Origin: Sphingomonas sp. R-74633 | Lineage (GTDB): Bacteria; Pseudomonadota; Alphaproteobacteria; Sphingomonadales; Sphingomonadaceae | Reading direction: 5' to 3' | Assembly: GCF_013416555.1 (NCBI RefSeq) | Contig: NZ_JACCFG010000001.1 | Coordinates: forward strand, 186,001 to 250,000 | Length of the DNA stretch: 64,000 nucleotides | Shown: positions 46,923 to 55,864 of the stretch, piece after piece | How positions within the stretch are numbered: position 1 is the stretch's first letter | Layout of the letters: each line of letters begins with the position of its first letter | The notes under the pieces: model-generated | Database searches by the model: none | Told to the model about the DNA's origin: nothing | The model's input: the letters and a program-made list of their open reading frames with translations, nothing else | Translations under genes and position numbers: made by a program

Positions 46923-48089
46923 ATGGACTATGACGTCATCATCGTGGGCGGCGGCCCGGCGGGACTGGCGTTGGCGCGGTCGCTGGATGACATGGGACTG
47001 GAGACGATCCTGGTCGAGCGCCAGCCGCACGCCGCGCTGGCCGATCCCGCCTATGACGGGCGCGAGATCGCGCTGACGCATGGCTCGCGCGCCATTCTCG
47101 AGCGGCTGGGGGCGTGGCGGCGCATTCCCGAAGGGCGGATCTCGCCGCTCAAAGCCGCGCGGGTGCGCAACGGACGCTCGGCCTTCGCGCTCGATTTCGA
47201 GCCGGGGCCGGCGGGGGAGGCGCTGGGCTGGCTGGTGCCCAACCATCTGATCCGCCGGGCGCTGTTCGAGAGCGTGGCTGGGCAGCCGGGGCTGCGGCTC
47301 GCCTGCGGTTCGAGCGTGGTGTCGGCGCACACCGACCGGCGCTTCGCCGAAGTCGCGCTGTCCACCGGTGAACGGATACGCGGACGGCTGCTGGTCGCGG
47401 CGGATTCGCGCTTCTCGCCGCTGCGCGAGGAACTGGGCATCGCCGCTGAGGTCAACCGGCTCGGCCGCTCGATGCTGGTCGCACGGGTGACGCATCCCAA
47501 GCCGCACGACCAGATCGCCACCGAATGGTTCGGCCATGGCCAGACGATCGCGCTGCTGCCGCTCAATGGCGGCATGTCGTCGGTGGTGCTGACCTTGCCC
47601 GAGCGCGAGATCGATCGGCTGGCGGCGCTGTGCGACACGGCGCTGGCCGTGGAGCTCACCCGCCGCTCGGCCAATGTGCTCGGGCCAATGGAGATGGCCG
47701 GATCGCGCCACGTCTATCCGCTGGTCACCACTTGGGCGAAGCATTTCGGCACGCGCCGCGCGGCGCTGATCGGCGATGCGGCAGTGGGGATGCACCCGGT
47801 CACCGCGCATGGCTTCAACCTGGGGCTGAGCGGCCAGAATCTGCTCGCGGCGGAGATCGGCGAGGCGGTGCGGCGCGGGCGCGATCCGGGCAGCGACGCA
47901 GTGGTCCGTGCCTATGAGGAGGGGCACCGCGCCGCCGCGCGTCCGCTGTGGCTCGGCACCAACTTCCTGGTGACGCTCTATACCGACGAACGCCCGATCG
48001 CGCGGGCGGTCCGCCATGCCGGACTGCGGCTCGGTGCGCGGGTGCCGATGTTCCGTTCGGGGGTGCGGAGCATGTTGATGGCGCGCTAG
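46923..48089 (+). CDS. FAD-dependent UbiH/UbiM-type hydroxylase
   Basis: A 388-residue flavoprotein monooxygenase of the UbiH/UbiF/VisC group. The FAD-binding motif is IIVGGGPAGLALARSL at residues 6-21, and the second flavin motif is LIGDAAVGMHPVTAHGFNLG. These enzymes hydroxylate the ubiquinone ring; UbiM is the broad version found in some alphaproteobacteria and a reasonable candidate. Substrate position is not readable from sequence. ATG at 46923 follows an AAAGGAGG-like site; the longer frame upstream is antisense to rarA. Confidence 0.88.
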   Translation: MDYDVIIVGGGPAGLALARSLDDMGLETILVERQPHAALADPAYDGREIALTHGSRAILERLGAWRRIPEGRISPLKAARVRNGRSAFALDFEPGPAGEALGWLVPNHLIRRALFESVAGQPGLRLACGSSVVSAHTDRRFAEVALSTGERIRGRLLVAADSRFSPLREELGIAAEVNRLGRSMLVARVTHPKPHDQIATEWFGHGQTIALLPLNGGMSSVVLTLPEREIDRLAALCDTALAVELTRRSANVLGPMEMAGSRHVYPLVTTWAKHFGTRRAALIGDAAVGMHPVTAHGFNLGLSGQNLLAAEIGEAVRRGRDPGSDAVVRAYEEGHRAAARPLWLGTNFLVTLYTDERPIARAVRHAGLRLGARVPMFRSGVRSMLMAR

Positions 48090-48108
48090 GGCTTGTAAAA
48101 AACAGTAT

Positions 48109-48120
48109 AAGATATATCTT
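48109..48120. promoter_or_regulatory. AT-rich palindrome before padR-like gene
   Basis: Perfect 12-bp palindrome AAGATATATCTT in an AT-rich island (about 48096-48122) of an otherwise GC-rich region, 31 nt before the PadR-type start. PadR-family regulators often bind such palindromes over their own promoter. Confidence 0.65.
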
Positions 48121-48151
48121 GTGCGCATCACGAGTCGTACAAGGAGTATTT

Positions 48152-48751
48152 ATGCGACATCATCATTGCGGCCAGCGTGGCATGCATTTCGGCGGCCGCC
48201 GCGGCGGCTTTGGCGGCGGGGGCGACTTCTTCATGGCCTTTGGCCGGGGGCGGGGCGGCTTTGGCGGGGAGCGTGGAGAACGTGGCGCTCGCCGCCGCGT
48301 GTTCGACGGCACCGAGCTTCGGCTGGTCCTGCTCAAGCTGATCGAGGAGCAGCCGCGCCACGGCTATGACCTGATCCGCGAGATCGAGGAGCGTTCGGGC
48401 GGCGCCTATGCCCCGAGCCCGGGGGTGGTCTATCCGACCCTGACCATGCTCGACGACATGGACCTGATCGAAGAGAGCAAGAGCGAAGGCGCCAAGAAGC
48501 AGTTCGCGATCACCGCGGCCGGCACGGCGCATCTCGCCGAGCGGACCGAGGAAGTGGCGGCGCTGTTCGAGCGGCTCCAGATGCTCGGCCAGGAGCGCGA
48601 GCGCACCAGCGGCGGCCCGATCCGCCGTGCGATGGGCAATCTTCGCGCCGTATTGCAGGACCGGCTTTCGTCCGAGGGCGTTGATGCCGAGACTCTGCAC
48701 GACGTCGCCGAGATTCTCGACGAGGCCGCGCGGAAGATCGAGCGGCTCTGA
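48152..48751 (+). CDS. PadR-family regulator with His/Gly/Arg-rich N-terminus
   Basis: A 199-residue regulator. Residues about 1-48 form an unusual tail with MRHHHCGQRG, then FGGRRGGFGGGG and GRGRGGFGGERG, rich in His and in RGG-like repeats. The PadR winged helix follows (ELRLVLLKLIEEQPRHGYDL, SPGVVYPTLTMLDDMDLIEE, KKQFAITAAGTAHL), then a C-terminal coiled helix for dimerisation. The His/Cys cluster may bind metal. AGGAG precedes the ATG. It is followed by the DUF2218 gene, probably co-transcribed. Confidence 0.9.
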   Translation: MRHHHCGQRGMHFGGRRGGFGGGGDFFMAFGRGRGGFGGERGERGARRRVFDGTELRLVLLKLIEEQPRHGYDLIREIEERSGGAYAPSPGVVYPTLTMLDDMDLIEESKSEGAKKQFAITAAGTAHLAERTEEVAALFERLQMLGQERERTSGGPIRRAMGNLRAVLQDRLSSEGVDAETLHDVAEILDEAARKIERL

Positions 48752-48820
48752 GCCTTGCCGCGGCTCGAACTATTGCGGCGGCGGCTCGGTATCGTGCCGC
48801 CGCCGATGGAGACGAAACCT

Positions 48821-49144
48821 ATGACCATGACCACGATATCGGCCGAGACGCTGGCGCCCACCGACCATGCCAGCCGCTACCTCCAGCAGCTCTGCAAGCA
48901 TTGGGAGCATAACCTCCAGGTAGAGTTCACCCCCGAGAACGGCACGGTGGTCTTCCCCAAGGACGCGCGCGGTGCGGACTACCCGGGGGACGCGGTGGTG
49001 ACGTTCAACGTTGCCGAGACCGGGCTCGACATCCGCATCGATGCGAGCTCGACCGAGCAGCTCGACGGGCTGAAGGGTGCCGTGGAACGCCACCTCGACC
49101 GGTTCGCCTTCCGTGAGGAAGGGCTGAAGTACGACTGGAAGTAA
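48821..49144 (+). CDS. DUF2218 family protein
   Basis: A 107-residue protein with the DUF2218 pattern: DHASRYLQQLCKHWEHNLQV, then GTVVFPKDARGADYPGDAVVTF and DRFAFREEGLKYDWK. Function unknown; family members are often beside siderophore or iron genes or PadR regulators. An in-frame ATG at 48806 is an alternative; 48821 has GGAGA 8 nt upstream. It lies 69 nt after the PadR gene. Confidence 0.85.
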   Translation: MTMTTISAETLAPTDHASRYLQQLCKHWEHNLQVEFTPENGTVVFPKDARGADYPGDAVVTFNVAETGLDIRIDASSTEQLDGLKGAVERHLDRFAFREEGLKYDWK

Positions 49145-49149
49145 GGGGG

Positions 49150-50307
49150 TTACGCCCCTCGTGCGTCCATCACTTCCAGATAGGTGTCGAGCACCTTCTG
49201 GTTGATCGAGTTCCAGTCATAGGCCGCGGCGATGCGGTGGCCCGCCTCGCCCGCGGCGTGGCGGGCATCGTCATTCTCGCAATAGAACTGGATCGCGTCG
49301 GCATAGCGCTGCGCAGCGCCCTTGCCGGGCTCGACCAGCAGGCCGTTGACGCCTTCGTCGACCAGCCCGACCGGTCCCGTCGCGCGCGCGGCGACCACCG
49401 CGACGCCGGCGGCCATCGCCTCCAGCGTGACATTGCCGAAGCTCTCGGTGACCGAGGGATTGAAGAAGATGTCCATCGAGGCGACCGCGCGGCCGAGATC
49501 GTCGCCCGCCTGGAACCCGGCGAACACCGCCTCGGGCACGCGCTCGGCGAACCATTCCTGTGCCGGCCCCTTGCCGATCACCAGCACGCGGTGCTTCACG
49601 CCGCGCTCGCGCAGCTCGGCGATCACCTCGGCGAAGATGTCGAGGCCCTTTTCCAGCACCAGCCGGCCGAGGAAGCTCACCGCCACCTCGTCGTCCTGGA
49701 TACCCAGGCCACGGCGCCATTCGCTGCTGCGCTTGCCCGGGTTGAACCGCGCATGGTTCACGCCGCGCGACCAGATGTTCATCGGCACCTTCACGCCCCA
49801 GCCGCGCAGCATGTCGGTGAGCATCGGGCCAGTCGTCACCACCGCGTCGACGCTGTTGTAGAAGCGCGTCAGCAGCTTGATCAGCGGCTTTTCGAGGAAG
49901 CCGACGCCGTAATAGCGCGGATAGGTCTCGAAGCGGGTGTGGAGCGAGGCGACCGACGCGATGTGGTTGCGCCGCGCCCAGCGCACCGCAGCATGGCCGA
50001 GGAACTCGGGCGCCGACACGTGGACGATGTTGGGCGCGAAGTCCTTGAGGTCCTCGCGGATCTGCTTGGGCAGGCCGAGCGCGAACTTGTATTCGTCGCG
50101 GCCGCCGGGAACGGGAAGCGCGGGCACGCTCACCAGGTCGCCGGTCGGCGGGAAGGCAGGGGTGTCGGTGGTCGGCGAATAGACGCGGACCTGCGCGCCC
50201 TGTTCGAGCAGAAAGCCGACGAGCAGATTGAGCGCCTGGTTCGCGCCATCGCGGACATAATTATAGTTGCCGCTGAACAGCGCGACGCGGAGGTCGGTGG
50301 GCTTCAT
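49150..50307 (-). CDS. Glycosyltransferase family 4 (GT1-type clan)
   Basis: A 385-residue GT-B glycosyltransferase. The N-terminus RVALFSGNYNYVRDGANQAL and the donor-site segment FFNPSVTESFGNVTLEAMAAG, with the ExxxxxxxE arrangement, are typical of GT4 enzymes such as alpha-mannosyl- or SqdX-type transferases. The product is probably a glycolipid or surface glycan; acceptor unknown. ATG at 50307 is chosen because the family N-terminus begins there; in-frame ATGs at 50355 and 50376 are possible, but the latter overlaps the divergent gene. Confidence 0.88.
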   Translation of the reverse strand: MKPTDLRVALFSGNYNYVRDGANQALNLLVGFLLEQGAQVRVYSPTTDTPAFPPTGDLVSVPALPVPGGRDEYKFALGLPKQIREDLKDFAPNIVHVSAPEFLGHAAVRWARRNHIASVASLHTRFETYPRYYGVGFLEKPLIKLLTRFYNSVDAVVTTGPMLTDMLRGWGVKVPMNIWSRGVNHARFNPGKRSSEWRRGLGIQDDEVAVSFLGRLVLEKGLDIFAEVIAELRERGVKHRVLVIGKGPAQEWFAERVPEAVFAGFQAGDDLGRAVASMDIFFNPSVTESFGNVTLEAMAAGVAVVAARATGPVGLVDEGVNGLLVEPGKGAAQRYADAIQFYCENDDARHAAGEAGHRIAAAYDWNSINQKVLDTYLEVMDARGA

Positions 50308-50374
50308 GCCGGGCGCGATACCGCCCGCGAGCGCATGGGGCAACCTTGTGGGCATGTGACGAATTGTCCCGCCC

Positions 50375-50593
50375 ATGAGGAACAGCTTCCGAAAAGGCGC
50401 AAAGGTTCACTGGACCTGGGCCGACGACACGGCGCACGGCAAGATCGAGGAGCGTTTCGAGCGTCGTGTGCAACGGACCTTCAAGGGCACCAAGGTCGCC
50501 CGCAACGGATCACCGGAGAACCCGGCCTATCTGATCGTGCAGGAGGATGGGACCAAGCTGTTGAAGCTCGGCCGGGAGCTGACGGCTGACTAG
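50375..50593 (+). CDS. DUF2945 / HVA1-type small protein
   Basis: A 72-residue basic protein with the hypervirulence-associated TUDOR (DUF2945) pattern: GAKVHWTWADDTAHGKIEERF, then GTKVARNGSPENPAYLI and KLLKLGRELT. The family is small, beta-rich and of unknown function. It is divergent from the glycosyltransferase and 39 nt before radA. Confidence 0.8.
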   Translation: MRNSFRKGAKVHWTWADDTAHGKIEERFERRVQRTFKGTKVARNGSPENPAYLIVQEDGTKLLKLGRELTAD

Positions 50594-50632
50594 CCTCTTG
50601 TTCCCTTCCTGTTCTCGCGCTACGTCGTGCGC

Positions 50633-52003
50633 ATGGCGAAACCCAAGAAGCGTTATGTCTGCCAGGCCTGCGGCTCGGTCACCTCGCAATGGGCGGGGCA
50701 ATGCAGCGATTGCGGCGAGTGGAACCAGCTCGTCGAGAACGCCGGCGCGAATGTGACGCCGTTCCAGGCCCGGCATAACCTCCAGTCGGGCGGGCGTGCC
50801 ATTTTGATGAGCGGGCTCAACACCGACATCGCGCTCCCCGACCGGACCTCGACCGGGATCGCCGAACTCGATCGCGCGCTGGGCGGCGGCTTTGTCGAGG
50901 GCAGTGCGACACTGATCGGCGGCGATCCGGGCATCGGCAAGTCGACGCTGCTGCTGCAGGCGGCGGCCAAGATCGCGATGCGCGGGCTGACAGTCGCCTA
51001 TGTCTCGGGCGAGGAAGCGGCGGACCAGGTCCGGCTGCGTGCGCGCCGGCTCGGTCTGGGCAAGGCGCCGGTGATGCTCGCCGCGGCAACCTCGGTACGC
51101 GATATCCTGACGACGATGGGGGAGGGCGAGCCGCCGGCACTGCTGATCATCGATTCGATCCAGACGATGCACTCGGACCTGATCGAGGGCGCACCGGGAA
51201 CGGTGAGCCAGGTCCGCGCCGCATCGGGCGAACTGATCCGCTTCGCCAAGGAACGCGGCACCGCAGTGGTGCTGGTCGGGCACGTCACCAAGGACGGCAG
51301 CATCGCCGGGCCGCGCGTGCTCGAGCATATGGTCGATACCGTGCTGTCCTTCGAGGGCGAGCGCAGCCACCAGTACCGCATCCTGCGCGCGGTGAAGAAT
51401 CGCTTCGGCGGCACCGACGAGATCGGCGTGTTCGCGATGCAGACCGAGGGGCTGGAGGAAGTCTCCAATCCGTCCTCGCTGTTCCTCACTTCGCGCGACG
51501 AGAGCGTGACCGGCACCGTGGTGTTCCCCGCGCTCGAAGGCACGCGGCCGGTGCTGGTCGAAGTGCAGGCGCTCACCGTGCGGCTGGCGAGCGGCGCCAC
51601 CCCGCGGCGCGCGGTGGTCGGCTGGGATTCGGCGCGGCTGTCGATGATTCTCGCGGTGCTCGAGGCGCGCTGCGGGCTCAGCTTCTCGACCTGCGAAGTC
51701 TATCTGAACATCGCCGGCGGCTACCGGGTGCAGGACCCGGCGGCGGATCTGGCGGTGGCGGCGGCCTTGGTCTCGGCGTTGTCCGAACGGCCGATCCCGG
51801 CGGATGCGGTGGTGTTCGGCGAAGTCGCGCTTTCGGGCGAGGTGCGTCCCGTTGCGCATGGCGCGCTTCGGTGCAGGGAAGCGGCCAAGCTCGGCTTCGG
51901 TCGCGCGATGGCGCCGATCGCGCAGGTCAACGACAAGGGCGGGTTGCAGCTCGCCGGCTTCAAGTCGCTCGGCCAGTTCGTGGATCATCTGCTGGGGCGA
52001 TAA
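50633..52003 (+). CDS. radA: DNA repair protein RadA
   Basis: A 456-residue RadA/Sms protein that helps branch migration in recombination. It has the N-terminal C4 zinc finger (CQACGSVTSQWAGQCSDCGEW), the RecA-like core with Walker A GDPGIGKST, the RadA-specific KNRFGGTDEIGVF motif, and a C-terminal Lon-protease-like part (GGYRVQDPAADLAVAAAL). ATG at 50633 is preferred over a GTG 6 nt upstream. Confidence 0.97.
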   Translation: MAKPKKRYVCQACGSVTSQWAGQCSDCGEWNQLVENAGANVTPFQARHNLQSGGRAILMSGLNTDIALPDRTSTGIAELDRALGGGFVEGSATLIGGDPGIGKSTLLLQAAAKIAMRGLTVAYVSGEEAADQVRLRARRLGLGKAPVMLAAATSVRDILTTMGEGEPPALLIIDSIQTMHSDLIEGAPGTVSQVRAASGELIRFAKERGTAVVLVGHVTKDGSIAGPRVLEHMVDTVLSFEGERSHQYRILRAVKNRFGGTDEIGVFAMQTEGLEEVSNPSSLFLTSRDESVTGTVVFPALEGTRPVLVEVQALTVRLASGATPRRAVVGWDSARLSMILAVLEARCGLSFSTCEVYLNIAGGYRVQDPAADLAVAAALVSALSERPIPADAVVFGEVALSGEVRPVAHGALRCREAAKLGFGRAMAPIAQVNDKGGLQLAGFKSLGQFVDHLLGR

Positions 52004-52057
52004 GTTGAGGCGGCAAGGGGCTATTATTTCCGCAACTTACGCAGCAAAGTGACGCAC

Positions 52058-52612
52058 ATGAAACAATCGACCGCCCTCAAGATCGCCGCGGGTGTTGCCG
52101 CAGCCGCCATTGGCGGCGCCGTCCTCTATTCGCGCGCCACGCGCCCGCCGGTGATCAACAAGAAGGTGCCCGAGCCCGCCAAGCCGGTCGATCTCGCCCG
52201 CTATCTCGGCAAATGGTATGAGCTCGCCCGCCACGAGAACCGCTTCGAGAAGGGGCTGGACGCAGTCACCGCCGAATATGCGCTGCTCGACGATGGGCGG
52301 GTCAGCGTGATCAACAGCGGTACGCTGAACGGCGAGCGCAGCGTCTCCGAGGGCAAGGCGATCATCGCGGACGAGGTGACCAACGCCAAGCTCAAAGTCT
52401 CGTTCTTCGGCCCGCTCTACACCGGGGATTATTGGGTGCTCGATCATGGCGACGACTATGACTGGGCGATCGTCGGCGAGCCGAGCGGGCGCTATCTCTG
52501 GGTGCTCGCGCGCGAGGCGGTGCCGCCCTCGGCACTGGCGCAGAAGGTGATGAAGCGCGTCGAGGAACTGGGCTTTGACCGCTGGGCGTTGCGCATCACT
52601 CGCCAGGGCTGA
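52058..52612 (+). CDS. Bacterial lipocalin (Blc-like)
   Basis: A 184-residue lipocalin. One N-terminal hydrophobic segment (ALKIAAGVAAAAIGGAVLY) anchors or exports it; no lipobox cysteine is seen. The lipocalin signature is in LARYLGKWYELARHENRFEKG, and the later DYWVLDHGDDYDWAIVGEPS and YLWVLAREAVPP match the Blc group. Likely to carry lipids or fatty acids at the envelope. A GTG start 9 nt earlier is possible. Confidence 0.88.
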   Translation: MKQSTALKIAAGVAAAAIGGAVLYSRATRPPVINKKVPEPAKPVDLARYLGKWYELARHENRFEKGLDAVTAEYALLDDGRVSVINSGTLNGERSVSEGKAIIADEVTNAKLKVSFFGPLYTGDYWVLDHGDDYDWAIVGEPSGRYLWVLAREAVPPSALAQKVMKRVEELGFDRWALRITRQG

Positions 52613-52672
52613 TTTCCTCTCCCGCTCCCTTGCCGCTTGAGGCATAGGAGTCCCCGGGAGGGACGTGTTCCA

Positions 52673-53239
52673 ATGACTTTGACCGGGCTCGACATCATCG
52701 TGCTGCTCGTGATCGGCGGTGCCGGCGTGCTGGGATTCCTGCGCGGCTTCGTCACCGAAGTGCTGGCGCTGGTCGCCTGGTTGCTGATCGTGCTGGCGCT
52801 CAAGCTGTTCCACACCCCGCTCGCCGCGGTGCTGGCCGGGCTTGTCGGCACCGCGCAGGGCGGGGCGGTGCTCGCCTTTGTCGTGCTGACCGGCGTGACC
52901 TATTTCGGCGGGCGGCTGCTCGCGCGCTCGATCGGATCGCGCACCCGCGAGAGCTTCCTCGGGCCCATCGACCGCGCGCTCGGCCTGGGCTTCGGCGCGC
53001 TGAAGGGCCTGATCCTGGTCAGCATCGCCTTCCTGCTGCTCGTGCTGCTGTTCGACACGGTTGGCGGCGGCCCGGCCAACCGGCCGCAATGGATGACCAA
53101 GTCGACCACCTATCCGCTGCTCAACGCGACGAGCGCGGGCATCGCGGATTTCGTCGATCGCCGCCGCAAGGGCGAACCGGTCTTCGGCGGGGCACATGGC
53201 AATGAAGCTGCCGAGGTCGAAACGAATTCTACCCGATAG
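52673..53239 (+). CDS. cvpA: CvpA family membrane protein
   Basis: A 188-residue protein with four hydrophobic segments and the CvpA pattern: DIIVLLVIGGAGVLGFLRGFV, then RLLARSIG and ALGLGFGALKGLILVSIAFL. CvpA homologues are linked to colicin V production and envelope integrity. GGGAGGGACG lies before the ATG; an earlier in-frame codon at 52637 adds non-hydrophobic residues and is less likely. It lies 60 nt after the lipocalin. Confidence 0.9.
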   Translation: MTLTGLDIIVLLVIGGAGVLGFLRGFVTEVLALVAWLLIVLALKLFHTPLAAVLAGLVGTAQGGAVLAFVVLTGVTYFGGRLLARSIGSRTRESFLGPIDRALGLGFGALKGLILVSIAFLLLVLLFDTVGGGPANRPQWMTKSTTYPLLNATSAGIADFVDRRRKGEPVFGGAHGNEAAEVETNSTR

Positions 53240-53280
53240 GGGGTCGCGCATCGCGGCCCGCTCCCCTAAGTCGGGGGCAC

Positions 53281-53706
53281 ATGAACGCGCCGCTCTACAA
53301 CACTGAAATCCTGCGCCTCGCGGCATCCGTGCCGTTCGAGGCGCGGCTGGAGGGGGCGATGGCCTCCGTCGAAAAGCGCTCCCCGGTCTGCGGGAGCCGT
53401 GTCACCGTCGATGTGAACATGGATGATTCCGGCCGTATCGCCGCGCTCGGGCTGGTCGTGCGCGCCTGCGCGCTCGGCCAGGCATCGGCGGCGCTGATGG
53501 AAGCGCACGCGGTGGGCCGATCGGTGGAAGAGCTGGACGTGGCGCGCGACGATCTCACCGCCTGGCTCGCCGGCGATCGCGCCACGCCGCCCGACTGGCC
53601 GGGGCTCGACCTGTTCGCGCCCGCGCTCGAGCACCGCGGCCGTCACGCCGCGATCCGCCTCGCCTTTGAGGCGGTCGCCGAAGCCGCAAGCGAGGCGCGC
53701 GGCTGA
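53281..53706 (+). CDS. IscU/NifU-like iron-sulfur scaffold homologue, third Cys missing
   Basis: A 141-residue protein resembling NifU_N/IscU scaffolds: LEGAMASVEKRSPVCGSRV and VVRACALGQASAALMEAHAVG hold the first two cysteines. At the place of the third (usually H/R-C-xxL) it reads RGRHAAIRLAFEA, so Ala replaces Cys. It is therefore unlikely to hold a cluster exactly as IscU does. It overlaps the antiporter by 1 nt and lies 41 nt after cvpA. Such homologues are known as 'iron-sulfur cluster assembly scaffold' in alphaproteobacteria, without clear function. Confidence 0.8.
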   Translation: MNAPLYNTEILRLAASVPFEARLEGAMASVEKRSPVCGSRVTVDVNMDDSGRIAALGLVVRACALGQASAALMEAHAVGRSVEELDVARDDLTAWLAGDRATPPDWPGLDLFAPALEHRGRHAAIRLAFEAVAEAASEARG

Positions 53707-55490
53707 TGGAACACGCCAGTGATGCTTCGCTGCTTGGCGAATATGTGCCGCTGCTCGGCTTCGCGCTTGTCTTCGTCCTGATCTTCCGCCGCTTCGGGCT
53801 GGGTGCGACGCTCGGCTATCTCGTCGCGGGCGCCGTGGTCGGGCCGCAGGTGCTCGGGCTGGTCGGTGATGCCGAGAGCAAGATGGGCATCGCCGAGCTC
53901 GGCATCGCATTGCTGCTGTTCCTCGTCGGACTGGAGCTGAGCCCCTCGCGGCTGTGGCGGATGCGCAAGGATATTTTCGGGCTCGGCTTGCTCCAGGTGT
54001 CGATCTGCGGCGTGGTGATCGCCGGGATGGTGTGGGTCGCGACCGGCAGCTCGATCGGTGCCGCGCTCGCGCTCGGCCTGCCGCTGGCGCTGTCGTCGAC
54101 CGCGCAGGTGTTGCCGATGCTGCAATCGGCGGGGCGGCTGCGCACGCCGCTGGGGGAGCGTGCTTTCGCGATCCTGCTGTTCCAGGACCTGTCGATCGTC
54201 CCGCTGATCACGATCGTCGCGGCGCTTTCGCGCAACCCGCACGCGCAGAGCGGCACGCCCGGCTGGCTGCTCGGCATCTATACGGTGGCCGCGATCATCG
54301 GGCTGATCCTCGCCGGCCGCTATCTGCTGCGCCCGCTGTTCCGGCTGATCGGCAATCTCGGCGAACGCGAGATGTTCATCTTCGCCGGGCTGTTCACCGT
54401 GATTGCCGCGGCGGCGGTGATGGAAGCGATCGGGCTTTCGGCTGCCCTGGGCGCCTTCATCGCGGGCGTGATGCTGGCGGACTCGCCCTATCGCCACGAG
54501 CTGGAAGCCGATGTCGAGCCGTTCCGCTCGATCCTGCTCGGCCTGTTCTTCCTGGCGGTGGGCATGACGCTCAACCTTCACGCGATCGCCGAGCGGCCTT
54601 TCTTCGTGGTCGGCATGGCGCTGGCGCTGATCGCGGCCAAGGCCGCGCTGATCATGGGGCTGGCGATATTGTTCGGCATGCCGCGCAGACAGGCCTTTGC
54701 GCTCGGCGTGCTGCTCAGCCAGGGCGGCGAGTTCGGCTTCGTGCTGTTCGCCCAAGCCCAGTCGGCGATGCTGATCGAAGGGCAGGCGGCGAGCATCTTC
54801 GGGGCGATCGTCACGCTGTCGATGGCAACGACGCCGTTCCTGATGATGGCCACCAAGCGGATCCGCACCGAGCCGGCCCCGAGTGCCAAGGACCTCGACC
54901 TGCCGCGCCACGAAGGCTCGAACGCGGTCGTGGTCGGCTATGGCCGCTTCGGCCAGACCGTGGCGCAGATGCTCCTCGCGCAGGACATTCCCGTCACCAT
55001 CATCGATACCGATGTCGAGATGATCCAGACCGCCGGCGATTTCGGCATGAAGGTCTATTATGGCGACGGCCTGCGCATCGACCTGCTGCGCCAGGCAGGC
55101 GCTGCCGAGGCCGAGCTGGTGATGTTCTGCAACGACGGCGACAAGATTGACGCCGAGTTCCTCGAGGCCGTCCACCACGCCTTTCCCAAGGCGACGATCT
55201 TCGTGCGTGCCTTTGACCGGCGCAGCGTAATCAAGATGAAGGGCGCGCCGATCGGCGGCGTGGTGCGCGAAGTGCTGGAAAGCGCGGTGATGATGGCGCG
55301 CCAGGCGATGCAGGCCGTCGGCGTCGACCAGATGGAGATCGACAAGACCGAGGCCGAGTATCGCAAGCGCGACAATGCCCGGCTCGACGTGCAGCGCGAG
55401 ACCGGCGACCTGCGCGCCGGGATCGACGGCATGATCACCCATGCCAGCCTCGCCGCGGCGATCGAGGTCGATCTCGAGAGTTCGGGATGA
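53706..55490 (+). CDS. CPA2-family K+/H+ antiporter (KefB/KefC-type)
   Basis: A 594-residue cation/proton antiporter. It has about 12 membrane segments with the Na_H_Exchanger pattern (GIALLLFLVGLELSPSRLW, LALSSTAQVLPML, FQDLSIVPLITIVAAL), then a cytosolic TrkA-N/RCK domain (NAVVVGYGRFGQTVAQMLL, IDTDVEMIQTAGDFGMKVYYGD). It resembles glutathione-gated KefB/C, though gating by glutathione is not shown. It overlaps the scaffold gene (1 nt) and dgkA (4 nt), so the set is an operon. Confidence 0.93.
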   Translation: MEHASDASLLGEYVPLLGFALVFVLIFRRFGLGATLGYLVAGAVVGPQVLGLVGDAESKMGIAELGIALLLFLVGLELSPSRLWRMRKDIFGLGLLQVSICGVVIAGMVWVATGSSIGAALALGLPLALSSTAQVLPMLQSAGRLRTPLGERAFAILLFQDLSIVPLITIVAALSRNPHAQSGTPGWLLGIYTVAAIIGLILAGRYLLRPLFRLIGNLGEREMFIFAGLFTVIAAAAVMEAIGLSAALGAFIAGVMLADSPYRHELEADVEPFRSILLGLFFLAVGMTLNLHAIAERPFFVVGMALALIAAKAALIMGLAILFGMPRRQAFALGVLLSQGGEFGFVLFAQAQSAMLIEGQAASIFGAIVTLSMATTPFLMMATKRIRTEPAPSAKDLDLPRHEGSNAVVVGYGRFGQTVAQMLLAQDIPVTIIDTDVEMIQTAGDFGMKVYYGDGLRIDLLRQAGAAEAELVMFCNDGDKIDAEFLEAVHHAFPKATIFVRAFDRRSVIKMKGAPIGGVVREVLESAVMMARQAMQAVGVDQMEIDKTEAEYRKRDNARLDVQRETGDLRAGIDGMITHASLAAAIEVDLESSG

Positions 55491-55864
55491 AGGGCCGGCC
55501 CTTCCGCGAGCGGATGGGCTTCGCGCTCGCCGGCATCCGCACCGGCTGGGCGCGCGAGGCGAGCTTTCGCAGCCAGGCGCGGCTCGCGGGCGCGGCGATC
55601 CTCGCACTGCTTGTGCTGCGCCCGGCGCCTATCTGGTGGGGGCTCGTCGCGGTGTGCTGCGCGATTGTCCTCGCGCTCGAGCTGGTCAATTCGGCGATGG
55701 AAGCGGTGATCGACCTGCTCCATCCCGGCATCCATCCGTCGATCAAGGTCGCCAAGGACATGCTGGCCGGCGCAGTGCTGGTGATGAGTTTTGCGGCGCT
55801 CGCCGTGGGAATCGCGATGGTGGTGGCGAGCGGGCCGCATTTCCTGAAGGAGATTGGATTGTGA
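55487..55864 (+). CDS. dgkA: Diacylglycerol kinase DgkA
   Basis: A 125-residue integral membrane diacylglycerol kinase that recycles diacylglycerol into phosphatidate. It shows the N-terminal [16 protein letters not shown] segment, three hydrophobic helices and the active-site [27 protein letters not shown], with the conserved Glu and Asn. The ATG overlaps the antiporter stop. Confidence 0.95.
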   Translation: MKGRPFRERMGFALAGIRTGWAREASFRSQARLAGAAILALLVLRPAPIWWGLVAVCCAIVLALELVNSAMEAVIDLLHPGIHPSIKVAKDMLAGAVLVMSFAALAVGIAMVVASGPHFLKEIGL

